The position numbers and the translations under genes were made by a program. The notes beneath the pieces were generated by a model. It had not been told where the DNA came from. It did no database searches and was given only the letters and a program-made list of their open reading frames with translations. Of a stretch of DNA of 34,573 nucleotides, positions 14,531 to 23,154 are shown one piece after another. How positions within the stretch are numbered: the first letter of the stretch is position 1; every line of letters starts with the position of its first letter. Source of the stretch: DASTDY01 sp035478375 (GTDB taxonomy: Bacteria > Patescibacteriota > Saccharimonadia > Saccharimonadales > EFPC-124); contig DATIJQ010000029.1 of assembly GCA_035478375.1 (NCBI GenBank), positions 1 through 34,573 of the forward strand, in the 5' to 3' direction.

Positions 14531-14554
14531 CGGCCGTGGCAGGTACCACGGCCG
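14531..14554. terminator. Shared hairpin between efp and the convergent broken gene
   Basis: CGGCCGTGG (14531-14539) pairs perfectly with CCACGGCCG (14546-14554). It lies after efp and, on the other strand, after the frameshifted gene, so it probably serves both. No U tract follows closely on either side. Confidence 0.6.
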
Positions 14555-14563
14555 TCGCTTCGT

Positions 14564-14572
14564 TGTGGGATA
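14564..14572 (-). other. 3' UTR box of the broken gene matching its 5' end
   Basis: On the minus strand TATCCCACA, right after the stop codon, pairs in 8 of 9 positions with TGTGGGTTA at 15141-15133, which is the predicted 5' end of the transcript. It is weak alone but keeps the stop, box, hairpin order seen in other units. Confidence 0.25.
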
Positions 14573-14574
14573 AA

Positions 14575-15115
14575 TTACGAGCCAGTTGGGAGTTGTTCAC
14601 TTTGGGTTTTCACTTCTGTTATGACTTGGCGCGCTTGCTCGAGCACCTGCTGCGCCGCCTCGCGATCCGCTCTCAGTTGAGTGTGCTGAAGTGCTAACAA
14701 CCAAGTAGTTATTTGCTTCTTGTGAAACGTTGCATTTGGCATCCATGGCGCGATTTGCGTTCCTAGGCACACTTGCATGGCCCGCGTTAGAGTCTCCATT
14801 CGCGCGTGTCCTGCTTGCCCCGCCTCATCTGGAATGAGTGGTAGGAACAGCAGTTTGAAGTAGTGGTGTCCTCTCTTAGGTGCTTGGTCGTAAAAGACTT
14901 CGTCAAGGAGACCGGCTTGCGCCAAAAAACGCAGCAACATCGCAAACCAAAAGGGGCAGCACGTGCATGACATAATTGTCTGGATCAAGCACTTCCTCTG
15001 CCGAAAGGTAGCAAGGAGTTGCCCGATCCTTTATGTTAAAATCACAGATGATTTTTATGGCAGCCCTCCGCCGTCTGTTGTTGGGAACCGCCATTACGAC
15101 ATCAAGGATTTGCAA
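14575..15115 (-). pseudogene. Frameshifted gene of unknown function
   Basis: Two overlapping minus-strand frames (15115-14903, 70 codons, and 14988-14575, 137 codons) look like one gene split by a frameshift. The N-terminal part starts at TTG 15115 behind GCGGAGGT (MQILDVVMAVPNN) and runs into DNYVMHVLPL. The second frame reads sensibly from about FWFAMLLRFLAQAGLLDEV to a coiled-coil-like Gln/Glu/Arg-rich end. The switch is +1 and falls near the run CCCCTTTT (complement of 14949-14956). A recent mutation, a sequencing error or programmed shifting are all possible. A good promoter is still present. I do not recognise the family. Confidence 0.6.
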
Positions 15116-15147
15116 GACCTACCTCCGCATCCTAACCCACACTTTTA

Positions 15148-15153
15148 ATTATA
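15148..15153 (-). promoter_or_regulatory. -10 box of the broken gene
   Basis: TATAAT on the minus strand, with predicted +1 at 15141 and a leader of about 26 bases that includes GCGGAGGT. No clear -35 is visible. Confidence 0.55.
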
Positions 15154-15166
15154 CGAGTAAGATAAG

Positions 15167-16036
15167 CTAAAACAGGCCAATTTGTTTGGGCTGAAAGGAA
15201 TTCACCTGCTCAGCATCGCTTATTTTTACCATATAACCAACAAACGGCGCCAGGCCAATATAAAATGGCGCATTATTTTGTTCGGCGACGAGCGCACTGC
15301 CAACCATGCCAAGTACGTTGCCAGAAATACAGTGGTTGCTGACATGAATTAATTCGCTTGGCTTAACTTTTTGCTGCAAATAAGGTGGCGTTACCGGCAC
15401 ATTATTGTCTGGCGTTATGCCGATTTCTTTTTTGAGCCGTTCGCGCGTTGCCAACAGTTCTGCCTGACCGGTGACTAGGTCATACGCTTGTTCGAGTAAG
15501 CCATATTTTACTTTGGCGGTTAGTGTTTCGGCGATGCCGGCGAGCGCGGCGATTTTGGCTTCGTACTGACGAGCGACGTTGGCATTTGGGTATTCTTTTA
15601 CAATGAGGTAGCTGCGCGCGCCTTGTTCTAGCAACCGCCGTACGCCGCGGCCGCTCCAACTAATCCCAACTTTTACCACACCTGGTGCAAAGTGCGCTAA
15701 GTACAAAAAGTGGGGCAAAGCATTGCGCGCTTGTTGTTGGGGTGACACGCTGGCGGCGTTGTAAAATGCAGGGTTAAAGCCGGTTTTACGTTGACAGTGC
15801 ATGCATTGGTTGTAAGCGTCGTCGAGTTTGCTGGCGGTGGGGCAGGGGTGGCTTGCGCTGCTGGCCAAGTCGTGCCAGCCCGGGCAAAATCGTTGGTTCT
15901 TATCAAAAGTAAAGGTCAGGCGTTGGCCGCGCGGTTGTAAGATTTCAAATTGTGCGGCGCCGTCTTTTAATAATGTAAGCACTGGCTCATCGTTGGCATC
16001 AAACCCGTAGTGAACAAATAAGTAGTTATTTGGCAC
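15167..16036 (-). CDS. DUF2797 family protein
   Basis: The 289-aa protein matches the DUF2797 layout. It has an N-terminal beta-rich part, then a cysteine cluster (CPGW about 51, a second Cys about 65, CMHC about 78-81) likely to bind zinc, then a GIY-YIG-like segment HFLYLAHFAPGVVKVGIS (about 109-126) with a downstream RLLEQGARSYL motif and a helix with Glu in EAKIAALAG. The start is GTG at 16036, about one base after the predicted +1, so it is probably leaderless. The function of the family is unknown; the GIY-YIG resemblance suggests nucleic acid or nucleotide chemistry but the nuclease residues are not all apparent. Confidence 0.85.
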   Translation of the reverse strand: MPNNYLFVHYGFDANDEPVLTLLKDGAAQFEILQPRGQRLTFTFDKNQRFCPGWHDLASSASHPCPTASKLDDAYNQCMHCQRKTGFNPAFYNAASVSPQQQARNALPHFLYLAHFAPGVVKVGISWSGRGVRRLLEQGARSYLIVKEYPNANVARQYEAKIAALAGIAETLTAKVKYGLLEQAYDLVTGQAELLATRERLKKEIGITPDNNVPVTPPYLQQKVKPSELIHVSNHCISGNVLGMVGSALVAEQNNAPFYIGLAPFVGYMVKISDAEQVNSFQPKQIGLF

Positions 16037-16043
16037 AAAATTT

Positions 16044-16049
16044 ATTGTA
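16044..16049 (-). promoter_or_regulatory. -10 box of the DUF2797 gene, leaderless
   Basis: TACAAT on the minus strand places +1 at about 16037 beside the GTG start at 16036. No ribosome site is seen. Confidence 0.5.
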
Positions 16050-16075
16050 ACAAACTAGTCAGGAAATTGCTGAGA

Positions 16076-16531
16076 TTAGTCGACCGGTTTTACTAAAATT
16101 TCATACAAAAATAAAACAAAAGCGATCACAATTAGAATGATTGAGATTATAAAAAACGCTTGACCTAGCCAGTCCGATGCGCTCTGAAAACCTCTACCAA
16201 ATAGTTCCATTGCGACTGAGTTTATACTTTCTTCTGTGTCGGCACCGTTAACAGTAAAAAAGCCAAATAGGAAAATCGAAGTATATAGTGATGTTAGCAC
16301 TAAGGCGTCGGTTGGATTTAGCTGTTTATTTTTTCTGACATCACGTCGCGTTCCAACCAACAAACCTATTATTCCTAGTATTAAGAGTAGTAAAGGAGCT
16401 ATAAAATAAATAAGCGCTAGCGATCCCCATCCGCCAACACCTAATGCGTATAGGCCAAATGATAACCAAAATGGCAAGATGAAGGTCATTGGGAGCATCA
16501 ACTTTTTAGTTATTTTACAGAGAGCATCCAT
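16076..16531 (-). CDS. Small integral membrane protein, 151 aa, unknown
   Basis: Hydrophobicity shows four membrane segments (about 12-31, 36-61, 76-95, 120-146), with a short basic cytoplasmic loop (TRRDVRKNKQ) between the second and third. No family is recognised. Codon use is AT-rich. A TATGTT box (minus strand 16548-16543) lies close to the ATG and would leave only about five leader bases. The gene follows ychF on the same strand at about 60 bases. Confidence 0.7.
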   Translation of the reverse strand: MDALCKITKKLMLPMTFILPFWLSFGLYALGVGGWGSLALIYFIAPLLLLILGIIGLLVGTRRDVRKNKQLNPTDALVLTSLYTSIFLFGFFTVNGADTEESINSVAMELFGRGFQSASDWLGQAFFIISIILIVIAFVLFLYEILVKPVD

Positions 16532-16594
16532 ATATCAAGTTTAACATAGTAGAATATAATCTAACTTGTACCACAAATATTTCTAAAATCGATG

Positions 16595-17674
16595 TCAGAC
16601 GTTGAAGCGAAATTCCACAATATCGCCCGGTTGCATAACATACTCTTTGCCTTCGGTGCGGACTTTGCCCGCGGCTTTGGCAGCGACCTCTGACCCGGCG
16701 GCGACAAGGTCAGCATAGTCAACAATTTGTGCGGCGATAAAGCCGCGTTCAAAATCGGTGTGTATAACGCCGGCGGCTTGTGGTGCGGTGCTGCCTTGCT
16801 TGATCGTCCAGGCGCGGACTTCTTTTGGCCCGGCGGTGAGGTAACTTTGTAGACCCAACGTTTTATAGGCGGCTTTAATGAGTTGGTTTAGGCCAGATTC
16901 GGTTTGGCCGTATTCTGCCAACATTTCGGTGGCTTCGTCGGGCTCAAGCGCCCGTAGTTCTTCTTCTAGTTTGGCGCACATAAAAATGGCTTGGGCCGGT
17001 GCGACTAAATTGGTAAGCTCAGTTTTTTGCGCGGCGTCAACCAGCGTTGCTTCGCTTACGTTGAACACATAAATGATTGGTTTTGCGGTTAACAGATGCA
17101 GATCGCGTATCGCGTCTGTATCTAAACTTGGCAGCGCGTGTAAGGGCGTGCCTTCTAGCAGGTGGGTTTTGAGTCGTTCAATATAATCGGCAGTGCTTTT
17201 AAGCTTAGGGTTGGCTTTGACCTCTTTTTGTAAGCGAGCTTGGCGTTGTTCAATAGTTTGCAAGTCGGCCAAAATAAGTTCGGTCGTAATAACTTCAATA
17301 TCGGCTTTAGGGTCGACTTTGTTGGCGACATGCAATACATTGTCGTCGGCAAAAGCGCGGACAACGTGGCAAATGGCGTCGCACTCGCGAATGTTTGCCA
17401 AAAATTTGTTACCCAAACCCTCACCCTTGCTGGCGCCAGCCACCAAACCAGCGATATCCACAAACGTGACCGTGGCCGGAATAACTTTTTGAGCCGCATA
17501 CATTTTTTGCAAAACGTCCAGCCGAGCGTCAGGCACCGGCACAATACCAGTGTTTGGTTCGATGGTAGCAAAAGGGTAATTGGCAGCTAAAATCTGCGCA
17601 TCAGTCAGCGCGTTAAAAAGGGTAGACTTGCCGACATTGGGTAAGCCGACGATGCCAATGCTAAGTGAACTCAT
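16595..17674 (-). CDS. ychF: Ribosome-associated GTPase/ATPase YchF (OLA1)
   Basis: Starting at ATG 17674, the protein is 359 aa, the normal YchF length; the longer frame reaching 17836 is not used. It has the G1 motif GLPNVGKST (about 8-16), the G3 motif DIAG, a coiled-coil insertion (about 130-195), and the C-terminal TGS domain ending GDIVEFRFNV. The NxxE signature, which explains the ATP preference of the family, corresponds to FNVSEA here. It associates with ribosomes and stress responses. TATAAT ends seven bases before the ATG, so the mRNA is predicted to start at the A of the start codon. Confidence 0.96.
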   Translation of the reverse strand: MSSLSIGIVGLPNVGKSTLFNALTDAQILAANYPFATIEPNTGIVPVPDARLDVLQKMYAAQKVIPATVTFVDIAGLVAGASKGEGLGNKFLANIRECDAICHVVRAFADDNVLHVANKVDPKADIEVITTELILADLQTIEQRQARLQKEVKANPKLKSTADYIERLKTHLLEGTPLHALPSLDTDAIRDLHLLTAKPIIYVFNVSEATLVDAAQKTELTNLVAPAQAIFMCAKLEEELRALEPDEATEMLAEYGQTESGLNQLIKAAYKTLGLQSYLTAGPKEVRAWTIKQGSTAPQAAGVIHTDFERGFIAAQIVDYADLVAAGSEVAAKAAGKVRTEGKEYVMQPGDIVEFRFNV

Positions 17675-17680
17675 GCACGC

Positions 17681-17689
17681 ATTATAACA
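17681..17689 (-). promoter_or_regulatory. Extended -10 of ychF, leaderless
   Basis: On the minus strand TGT plus TATAAT (17686-17681) is followed by six bases and then the ATG at 17674. It is the cleanest leaderless arrangement in the window. Confidence 0.7.
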
Positions 17690-17706
17690 GAGGTAGCAGA
17701 GGCATG

Positions 17707-19194
17707 CTAGTGCGCAGCCACTAATCCTTTTTGTTGACGATACGTTTGTATAGGCAATAAGGTATCTAAAAATGGCGTAATATCGTCGTACGTTTCGTTG
17801 ACAGGAGGGTGCAAGGCGGGAGGCAAGCCATCGCACTGTTGTTTATAATCAAGCGGTTTAGAGGTAAGTATGCCCGAAAAAAGCAAATCACGGTCTGTGC
17901 CATATGGTGTTGGCGGGCTGTCTGCGTCGCGAATGCGGTCAATCCATACTCGGCCGGCTTGGTCGCGCGCCATATGCCACTCCACAAGACGACCGTTAGT
18001 ATTTTTAACGTATGTCTCAACAGTATAGCTGCCGAGTACTGGGTGATTAGCATGCGCTACATCCATAGGATGACGGAAATCAGGGATAACATTGCCACGT
18101 TGTAGCGCCTGATTGAGTATACCGACTTCCGACCGCAACCCGGCTTCCATAGTGGGCAAGCGATCACTATGCGTCAGCTGTGAGATTTCGGCGTGCGAAA
18201 AACTATTGGCTTTGAGTTTGTGCAATAATCCATCAACCTCTGGCGCTAGCTGCGTAACATTAACCTGCTGCTCAAAATCTTGTAATAAAAGAGGTGCAAT
18301 GTTTGGCGCGTATGTGCCGGCTAGCTCACTGGTAGGGGGCAAGTTTGGATTATTGTAGAAAGGTTTCATGGCTTTAGCAAAGTCAGGATGGAGCTGTGTG
18401 TCTTGGGTATATTGGAAGTCGGGACTGAGCTCCGCGCCCTTCATAAAACGATATTTACCTTCATCTATATCACCAACAGGCTCTTTGCCTTGGGATACGC
18501 GCAGTGAGCCTTCGGATTGTGATTCATACACAAAAAATAGACGCCGGCGTCCGTCAGGTCCCAGGCTTTCTACTGTTAATTTACCGTCTGGGTTGCGACC
18601 TTCGATTTTGTAGCTTGTACCATCTATGACGAATTCTGGTGAAGTTGGTTGTGTCTCTTGCCGCTCTTGTGGTGGTTCACCGCGTACAAGCCACAGCATG
18701 TTAGCGAATGGATTTTTATCCGGCTTCGGTCCATTTTTTGGCAATAGCACATTGGGCGAAGCGCCATGTGCGCCTATTAACGTCACCTCTCCACTTGGCA
18801 ATACGCCAACGGTAGCTTGTTGTTCTGCTGGGACAGTATCTTGCGTAAGGGTAAAAGAGTTATCTGGCGTTACCCAACCAATGACTTCGGGCATTCTTAT
18901 TGCGTTATCGCGCGAGCCGTAGTTGGGTCCGGAGCGATGCATATCGACAATGCCGATTGTGCTGCTTTCGCCCATACGCACCACGCCAATGCATGTATTG
19001 CCGGCGGGTAGGGCGGTAACGAGAGTTTGCTCACCTATAATATTGTTACGGTCCAAAGGCTCTAAGCCTCGTGGTATTGTAAGCTGTTTGCCTTCAGGGA
19101 TTGTTACCTCTGTTGTGACATCACTAAGCTGCGGTTCTTGTTCGTGCTTACGGAATTCGGGTGGTGCGCCCGGACCAGTGTGTTCAATACTCAT
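17707..19194 (-). CDS. Hypothetical protein, 495 aa
   Basis: The start is taken at ATG 19194 (MSIEHTGPGAPPEF); the frame is open to 19332 but the upstream part overlaps the divergent promoter. The protein is soluble, without a signal peptide, and Pro/Thr/Gln-rich. A region near 70-125 (STIGIVDMHR, SRDNAIRMPEVIGW, GVLPSGEVTLIG) has the feel of an FHA-like beta-sandwich, but the match is too loose to call. A second beta-rich part (about 190-250) contains FVIDGTSYKIEGRNPDG. The rest is mixed helix. No family is recognised. It lies 32 bases upstream of ychF on the same strand, although ychF has its own promoter. Confidence 0.7.
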   Translation of the reverse strand: MSIEHTGPGAPPEFRKHEQEPQLSDVTTEVTIPEGKQLTIPRGLEPLDRNNIIGEQTLVTALPAGNTCIGVVRMGESSTIGIVDMHRSGPNYGSRDNAIRMPEVIGWVTPDNSFTLTQDTVPAEQQATVGVLPSGEVTLIGAHGASPNVLLPKNGPKPDKNPFANMLWLVRGEPPQERQETQPTSPEFVIDGTSYKIEGRNPDGKLTVESLGPDGRRRLFFVYESQSEGSLRVSQGKEPVGDIDEGKYRFMKGAELSPDFQYTQDTQLHPDFAKAMKPFYNNPNLPPTSELAGTYAPNIAPLLLQDFEQQVNVTQLAPEVDGLLHKLKANSFSHAEISQLTHSDRLPTMEAGLRSEVGILNQALQRGNVIPDFRHPMDVAHANHPVLGSYTVETYVKNTNGRLVEWHMARDQAGRVWIDRIRDADSPPTPYGTDRDLLFSGILTSKPLDYKQQCDGLPPALHPPVNETYDDITPFLDTLLPIQTYRQQKGLVAAH

Positions 19195-19275
19195 AATACT
19201 TATATTTAGATTATCACATTGGCCAAACCATAAAAGCGTTAAAAAACAGTAGCCATTTTTGCAATTTTTCCGTAC

Positions 19276-19281
19276 TATAAT
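19276..19281 (+). promoter_or_regulatory. -10 box of the TPR/secreted-protein operon
   Basis: TATAAT, with predicted +1 at about 19288. The leader is about 27 bases and carries GGGGGG before the ATG. No good -35 is present. It is divergent from the 495-aa orphan. Confidence 0.6.
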
Positions 19282-19314
19282 AACTAGTACTAACCACAAC
19301 CGTAATGGGGGGAT

Positions 19315-19872
19315 ATGGCGCACAAGCACCATAAGCTGACAAAAAAACAGTGGCTGATTATTCTTGTAGTAATTGGTGCTATTTTAGTGGCTTTTGGCTT
19401 GGGCGTTTTAGTGTGGTTGTTGCAACATAGAAATACATCCAGCACGCCAGCTAACGGTAGTGTTGTTGGCTCACAGAGCGACCACGCTTTGTTAAAACCA
19501 GCGGCCGATGCGCAGCAGCAAGCGTTTAAGGGCGATACGCAGGGCGCGGTCACGACCATTCAAAATGCATTAAAGCAGCCTAATGTCAGCAATGAGGATA
19601 AGTATACTTTGCTTGTGCAAGAAGGCGTAACCTATAGCAATAACCACCAGTACCAGCAAGCGCTCGATGTGCTTAAACAGGCTGAGGCGGTCTCGTCCAC
19701 CTTTACTACCAGTCATCTTATAGCCGAACAAGCCGAACAGCTTGGCGATAAAGCCACGGCGCTTACGTACTACAAAAAAGCGCTTAGTCAGTTAGACGCA
19801 AATGCGATTTCTTACAGATCAGACAAACAATTTTACGAAAACAAAGTGCGGTCGCTTGGGGGCACGCCATGA
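19315..19872 (+). CDS. Membrane-anchored TPR-like protein, 185 aa
   Basis: A His/Lys-rich cytoplasmic N-terminus (MAHKHHKLTKKQ) is followed by one membrane helix (about 13-36) and an external domain. Two or three helix pairs there read like tetratricopeptide repeats (ADAQQQAFKGDTQGAVTTIQ, EGVTYSNNHQYQQALDVLKQA and AEQLGDKATALTYYKKALSQ). Such proteins scaffold surface complexes. It overlaps the next gene by four bases (ATGA), so the two are translationally coupled. It sits directly upstream of the pilus operon and may belong to that machinery, but this is inference from position. Confidence 0.8.
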   Translation: MAHKHHKLTKKQWLIILVVIGAILVAFGLGVLVWLLQHRNTSSTPANGSVVGSQSDHALLKPAADAQQQAFKGDTQGAVTTIQNALKQPNVSNEDKYTLLVQEGVTYSNNHQYQQALDVLKQAEAVSSTFTTSHLIAEQAEQLGDKATALTYYKKALSQLDANAISYRSDKQFYENKVRSLGGTP

Positions 19873-22061
19873 CGTTTAAGCGCTTTGCTCAATTTGGCTC
19901 GCTCGCCATTGTTATGGCGGCGGCGTTTTTGTTGGGATATGGCACCATTGCCAAAGCCTGGCCAGGCGTACCGGACCGCGGTGCGTGGTACGGTTATTTT
20001 GATAACATACGCGACACGCAGGGTAATTCTGTTATTGGTGGTGGCTACCCTGATTGGGTTAATAGTGCCGATACATTTATTAGTTTTGTACAAGACCGAT
20101 TGGCGAACGGCTCACCAGAAGATAAAACTGGCGCCGCATTTACCATTGATACCATGCTTGGCGAGCCGTATAGCCGCGATCGTCAACCAACCGCCGACGA
20201 AATGACCATTTGGCGCTCGCAGGTCCGCGCCGCTTCTGTAAATTGGTTCACTAACTTTACCTACACAGTAAACACATACTGGCAAGGTGATGGCGGCGGC
20301 GGTCCCGAACCAAATGACGACGCGTTTTATTACGAAAATGGCACGCGCCTGTCTATGGTCTTTACCGACCCAAATACTGGTCGTTTGCTGTACGTTATTA
20401 AACGTGACTGTGGCAACCCGCTCACTAACGGATTTGAGCCGGGCCTGGTGCGCGATTGGAACGCGACTGGCCGCGCTACAGTATCATCCCCAACAGCAGT
20501 GCCCGGCCAAACCGTAACCTTCCAGTACTATGTAAAAAACAACGGTCCTACCGCTGCGGCACAAGTTTGGTGGGGGAGCTTTATAGATCCGGCAGGGCAA
20601 CCGTTTGTGACAAACGGACCCGACATTTATGACGTCGGTCAAGAAAGAAACGTCAATACCGAAAACTTTACTATTCCCGCAAATGCACCGGCAGGAGTCC
20701 AATACTGTCGAGTTACTGGTTGGGATCCAATCAATAGTGCCGGCGACAGAAACGGGCGGAGTCCCCCTGCATGTGTGACGGTAGTTATTCCGGCCAAACT
20801 TAAGGCGGTGATGTCGGTAAATCCGACTAGCATTATTGGTGGCGACACAGCGACATTTACGCCAGGTATAAGTGTGCAGAGCGCCGGTAGTCCCGTTACG
20901 GTTAACTGCACCATTACTCGCACACTCACGCCACCATCTGGTGCGCCAAGCGACTTAGGCAATCAGCCTTGTGTCGATTCAAGCGGTAATCCTAATATAA
21001 ATGTATCTGGTGGGGGAGTGACGCTGCGGCCGAACACCTACGCATCGAGCGACACCATCGCCGTTGGCACCAAAGTTTGTGACACCATTACTATCACAAA
21101 CCCCACACTAGCAGCCTACTTTAACAGTGCAGCCGACAAGACTGCTACAACATGCGTAGTCGTGGCAAAAACGCCGTATGTGCAGTTTTTGGGGAATGAC
21201 GTCTTTGCAGGCGGTGACTTTGCATCCCACAGTGCAGCATGTAACATTCAAGCCAATATAACTACCGTGGGTCGAACGCTTTCTGATGGTTCGACGGCTG
21301 GTTCGGTGGTCGAATATAGTGCTTATGCTCTTGGCAAAATTACTAACTTTGGTTCGGCCGGCAAAGTACTTGTTGGAAGCGGCGCTTTGGGTGATGCCGC
21401 GCGCCAGTTAACTTTTGCTAACAGCGAGCCGAATGCCACAAAACTTGGGTACTATGGCGCAGCGCAGCATTGTATTAACGATTACGTCTCGTTGTATAGC
21501 AGTTCACCAACACTTGGTTCTGGCTCATATAATGTCAGCACGCGCGGTTCAGGTGCCTGGCATGTGCCTGGTGCGCTGACCTTAAGTGGTACTATGCCTG
21601 CTGGTGGCCTGCAGGTGTACTATGCAGATGGCGACGTTACTATTGGTAGTAACTTGCAATATCCGGCAACGTATAGTGGCTTGTCGTCAATCCCAAGTCT
21701 TGTCGTTATTACAAAAGGCAATATATTCGTGCCTGCCGGCGTCACACAAATGGATGGTGTATTTATTGCCAGCGGTAATGGCAATAGCACCGGCGTCTTT
21801 TACACATGTTACCCCAAGAATGAGCCTGCCTCAATCACGAATGCCTGTAACAACAGCCAATTAGTAGTTAATGGCAGCGTGACAGCGGCGCGTATCGATT
21901 TGTTCCGTTCATTTGGCGCAACCGGATCGGGCAGTAGCCGCAAAGACCCTGCCGAAGTATTCAACTTTAACCCAGAACTTTATTTGCGCAATGCCATTGG
22001 TAACACTACTGGTCTAACAGTTAAAACGTCAACTGAACTCGATTTGCCGCCACGTTTTTAG
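19869..22061 (+). CDS. Large secreted surface protein, 730 aa
   Basis: A signal peptide (residues 1-30, ending AKA before WPG) leads to a long extracellular protein. The first part is unique. A segment with TVTFQYYVKNNGPTAAAQ (about 215-232) resembles the DUF11/CARDB-type Ig-like repeats of surface proteins, and a second Ig-like repeat follows (about 318-435). The C-terminal part (about 570-725) has LVVITKGNIFVPAGVTQMDG, a Cys pair region and EVFNFNPELYL; I recall similar ends on proteins beside CPR pilus operons. A tip adhesin or surface-layer role is plausible. No catalytic motif is seen. It is coupled to the TPR protein and ends 51 bases before pilM. Confidence 0.75.
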   Translation: MTFKRFAQFGSLAIVMAAAFLLGYGTIAKAWPGVPDRGAWYGYFDNIRDTQGNSVIGGGYPDWVNSADTFISFVQDRLANGSPEDKTGAAFTIDTMLGEPYSRDRQPTADEMTIWRSQVRAASVNWFTNFTYTVNTYWQGDGGGGPEPNDDAFYYENGTRLSMVFTDPNTGRLLYVIKRDCGNPLTNGFEPGLVRDWNATGRATVSSPTAVPGQTVTFQYYVKNNGPTAAAQVWWGSFIDPAGQPFVTNGPDIYDVGQERNVNTENFTIPANAPAGVQYCRVTGWDPINSAGDRNGRSPPACVTVVIPAKLKAVMSVNPTSIIGGDTATFTPGISVQSAGSPVTVNCTITRTLTPPSGAPSDLGNQPCVDSSGNPNINVSGGGVTLRPNTYASSDTIAVGTKVCDTITITNPTLAAYFNSAADKTATTCVVVAKTPYVQFLGNDVFAGGDFASHSAACNIQANITTVGRTLSDGSTAGSVVEYSAYALGKITNFGSAGKVLVGSGALGDAARQLTFANSEPNATKLGYYGAAQHCINDYVSLYSSSPTLGSGSYNVSTRGSGAWHVPGALTLSGTMPAGGLQVYYADGDVTIGSNLQYPATYSGLSSIPSLVVITKGNIFVPAGVTQMDGVFIASGNGNSTGVFYTCYPKNEPASITNACNNSQLVVNGSVTAARIDLFRSFGATGSGSSRKDPAEVFNFNPELYLRNAIGNTTGLTVKTSTELDLPPRF

Positions 22062-22093
22062 CATTCTGCACTTGCACTTAACCTACATGCTTA

Positions 22094-22102
22094 TGCTATA
22101 AT
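22094..22102 (+). promoter_or_regulatory. Extended -10 of the pilM operon
   Basis: TGC plus TATAAT (22097-22102). The 14-base string TTATGCTATAATCA is repeated exactly before the pilin-like gene at 32976, with the same 10-base distance to the ATG. The predicted leader is about four bases. Confidence 0.7.
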
Positions 22103-22112
22103 CAGGGACAGT

Positions 22113-23153
22113 ATGAAGCTTTTTTCTTCGGTGGGCGATTTCTTTGCATTAGATATAGGCACGACAGCGGTCCGCGTTGTTGAGCTTAAAAAGACCGGCG
22201 ATGCCTGGACGCTTGTTAAATATGGCGTTGCGCCTGTTGATATTAAAGTGGCGACGTCTGATGCACCAGAAGACCAACGCCGTTTAGGCGAAGTCATTAT
22301 TAATTTGTTGGCGCAGGCCGGCATTGCAACGCGCAATGTAGTGGCCGGCATTCCATCAAGTAAAACGTTTGTAACGGTGGTTGACTTGCCAGATTTGCCG
22401 CCGCAAGAACTGGCTAGCACCATTAAGTATCAGGCTGAACAGTTTATTCCAATGGCTATCGACGAAGTAAAAATTGACTGGGCCATTTTAGGTAAATCAT
22501 TGCGCGACCCTAGCAAAATCGAAGTATTGCTAGCTAGCGTGGCCAATAAATTTACCGAAGCCCGCCTAGATATGCTAGAAGGCCTGGGTTTAAACGTTGT
22601 TGCCCTCGAACCAGACTCACTCGCTTTAGTGCGATCGCTCGTGCCCGTCACCAGTAAAGATGTACACTTGCTTGTTGATTTTGCCGATTTTACAACCGAC
22701 ATTGTTATTGTGCTCGACGGTGCACCGCGACTAGTTCGCTCAATCCCAGTCGGCATGCAAACACTTATTAAGGCGGCCATGCAAAACCTTAATATTGACG
22801 CGGGCCAGGCGCAGCAATTTATTCTTAAGTTTGGGCTGTACCCAGACAGACTCGAGGGTCAGATCTTAAAATCGCTTGATACTACGTTGGAACAATTTGC
22901 GGCAGAAGTTACAAAATCTGCAAAATTCTTCCAATCACGTTACCCGAACATCCCTATAAATTCGGTGGTGCTGTCGGGGTATGCCCTCACTATTCCAGCT
23001 TTTGGCGAATATGTTGGCACCAAAACAGGTTTGGCTACAGCGGCTGGCAATCCATGGGGCAATGTACGCTTTGGTAACGAAGTACACGACGCCCTGCAGC
23101 AATTAGCACCACAGTTTGCCGTTGCAGTTGGTTTAGCGGAGAGGACAATATAA
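22113..23153 (+). CDS. pilM: Type IV pilus assembly protein PilM
   Basis: The 346-aa protein is an actin-like ATPase of the PilM family: FFALDIGTTAVRVVEL (about 10-25, phosphate 1 loop), PDLPPQELASTIKYQAEQFIP (about 93-113), a central VHLLVDFADFTTDIVIV strand (phosphate 2 region) and a C-terminal VVLSGYALTIPAFGEYV. PilM sits on the cytoplasmic face, binds the N-terminal INLLP-type motif of PilN and links the motor to the PilN/PilO membrane ring. It starts a compact operon pilM-N-O-small-B-T-C. Confidence 0.96.
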   Translation: MKLFSSVGDFFALDIGTTAVRVVELKKTGDAWTLVKYGVAPVDIKVATSDAPEDQRRLGEVIINLLAQAGIATRNVVAGIPSSKTFVTVVDLPDLPPQELASTIKYQAEQFIPMAIDEVKIDWAILGKSLRDPSKIEVLLASVANKFTEARLDMLEGLGLNVVALEPDSLALVRSLVPVTSKDVHLLVDFADFTTDIVIVLDGAPRLVRSIPVGMQTLIKAAMQNLNIDAGQAQQFILKFGLYPDRLEGQILKSLDTTLEQFAAEVTKSAKFFQSRYPNIPINSVVLSGYALTIPAFGEYVGTKTGLATAAGNPWGNVRFGNEVHDALQQLAPQFAVAVGLAERTI

Positions 23154-23154
23154 T

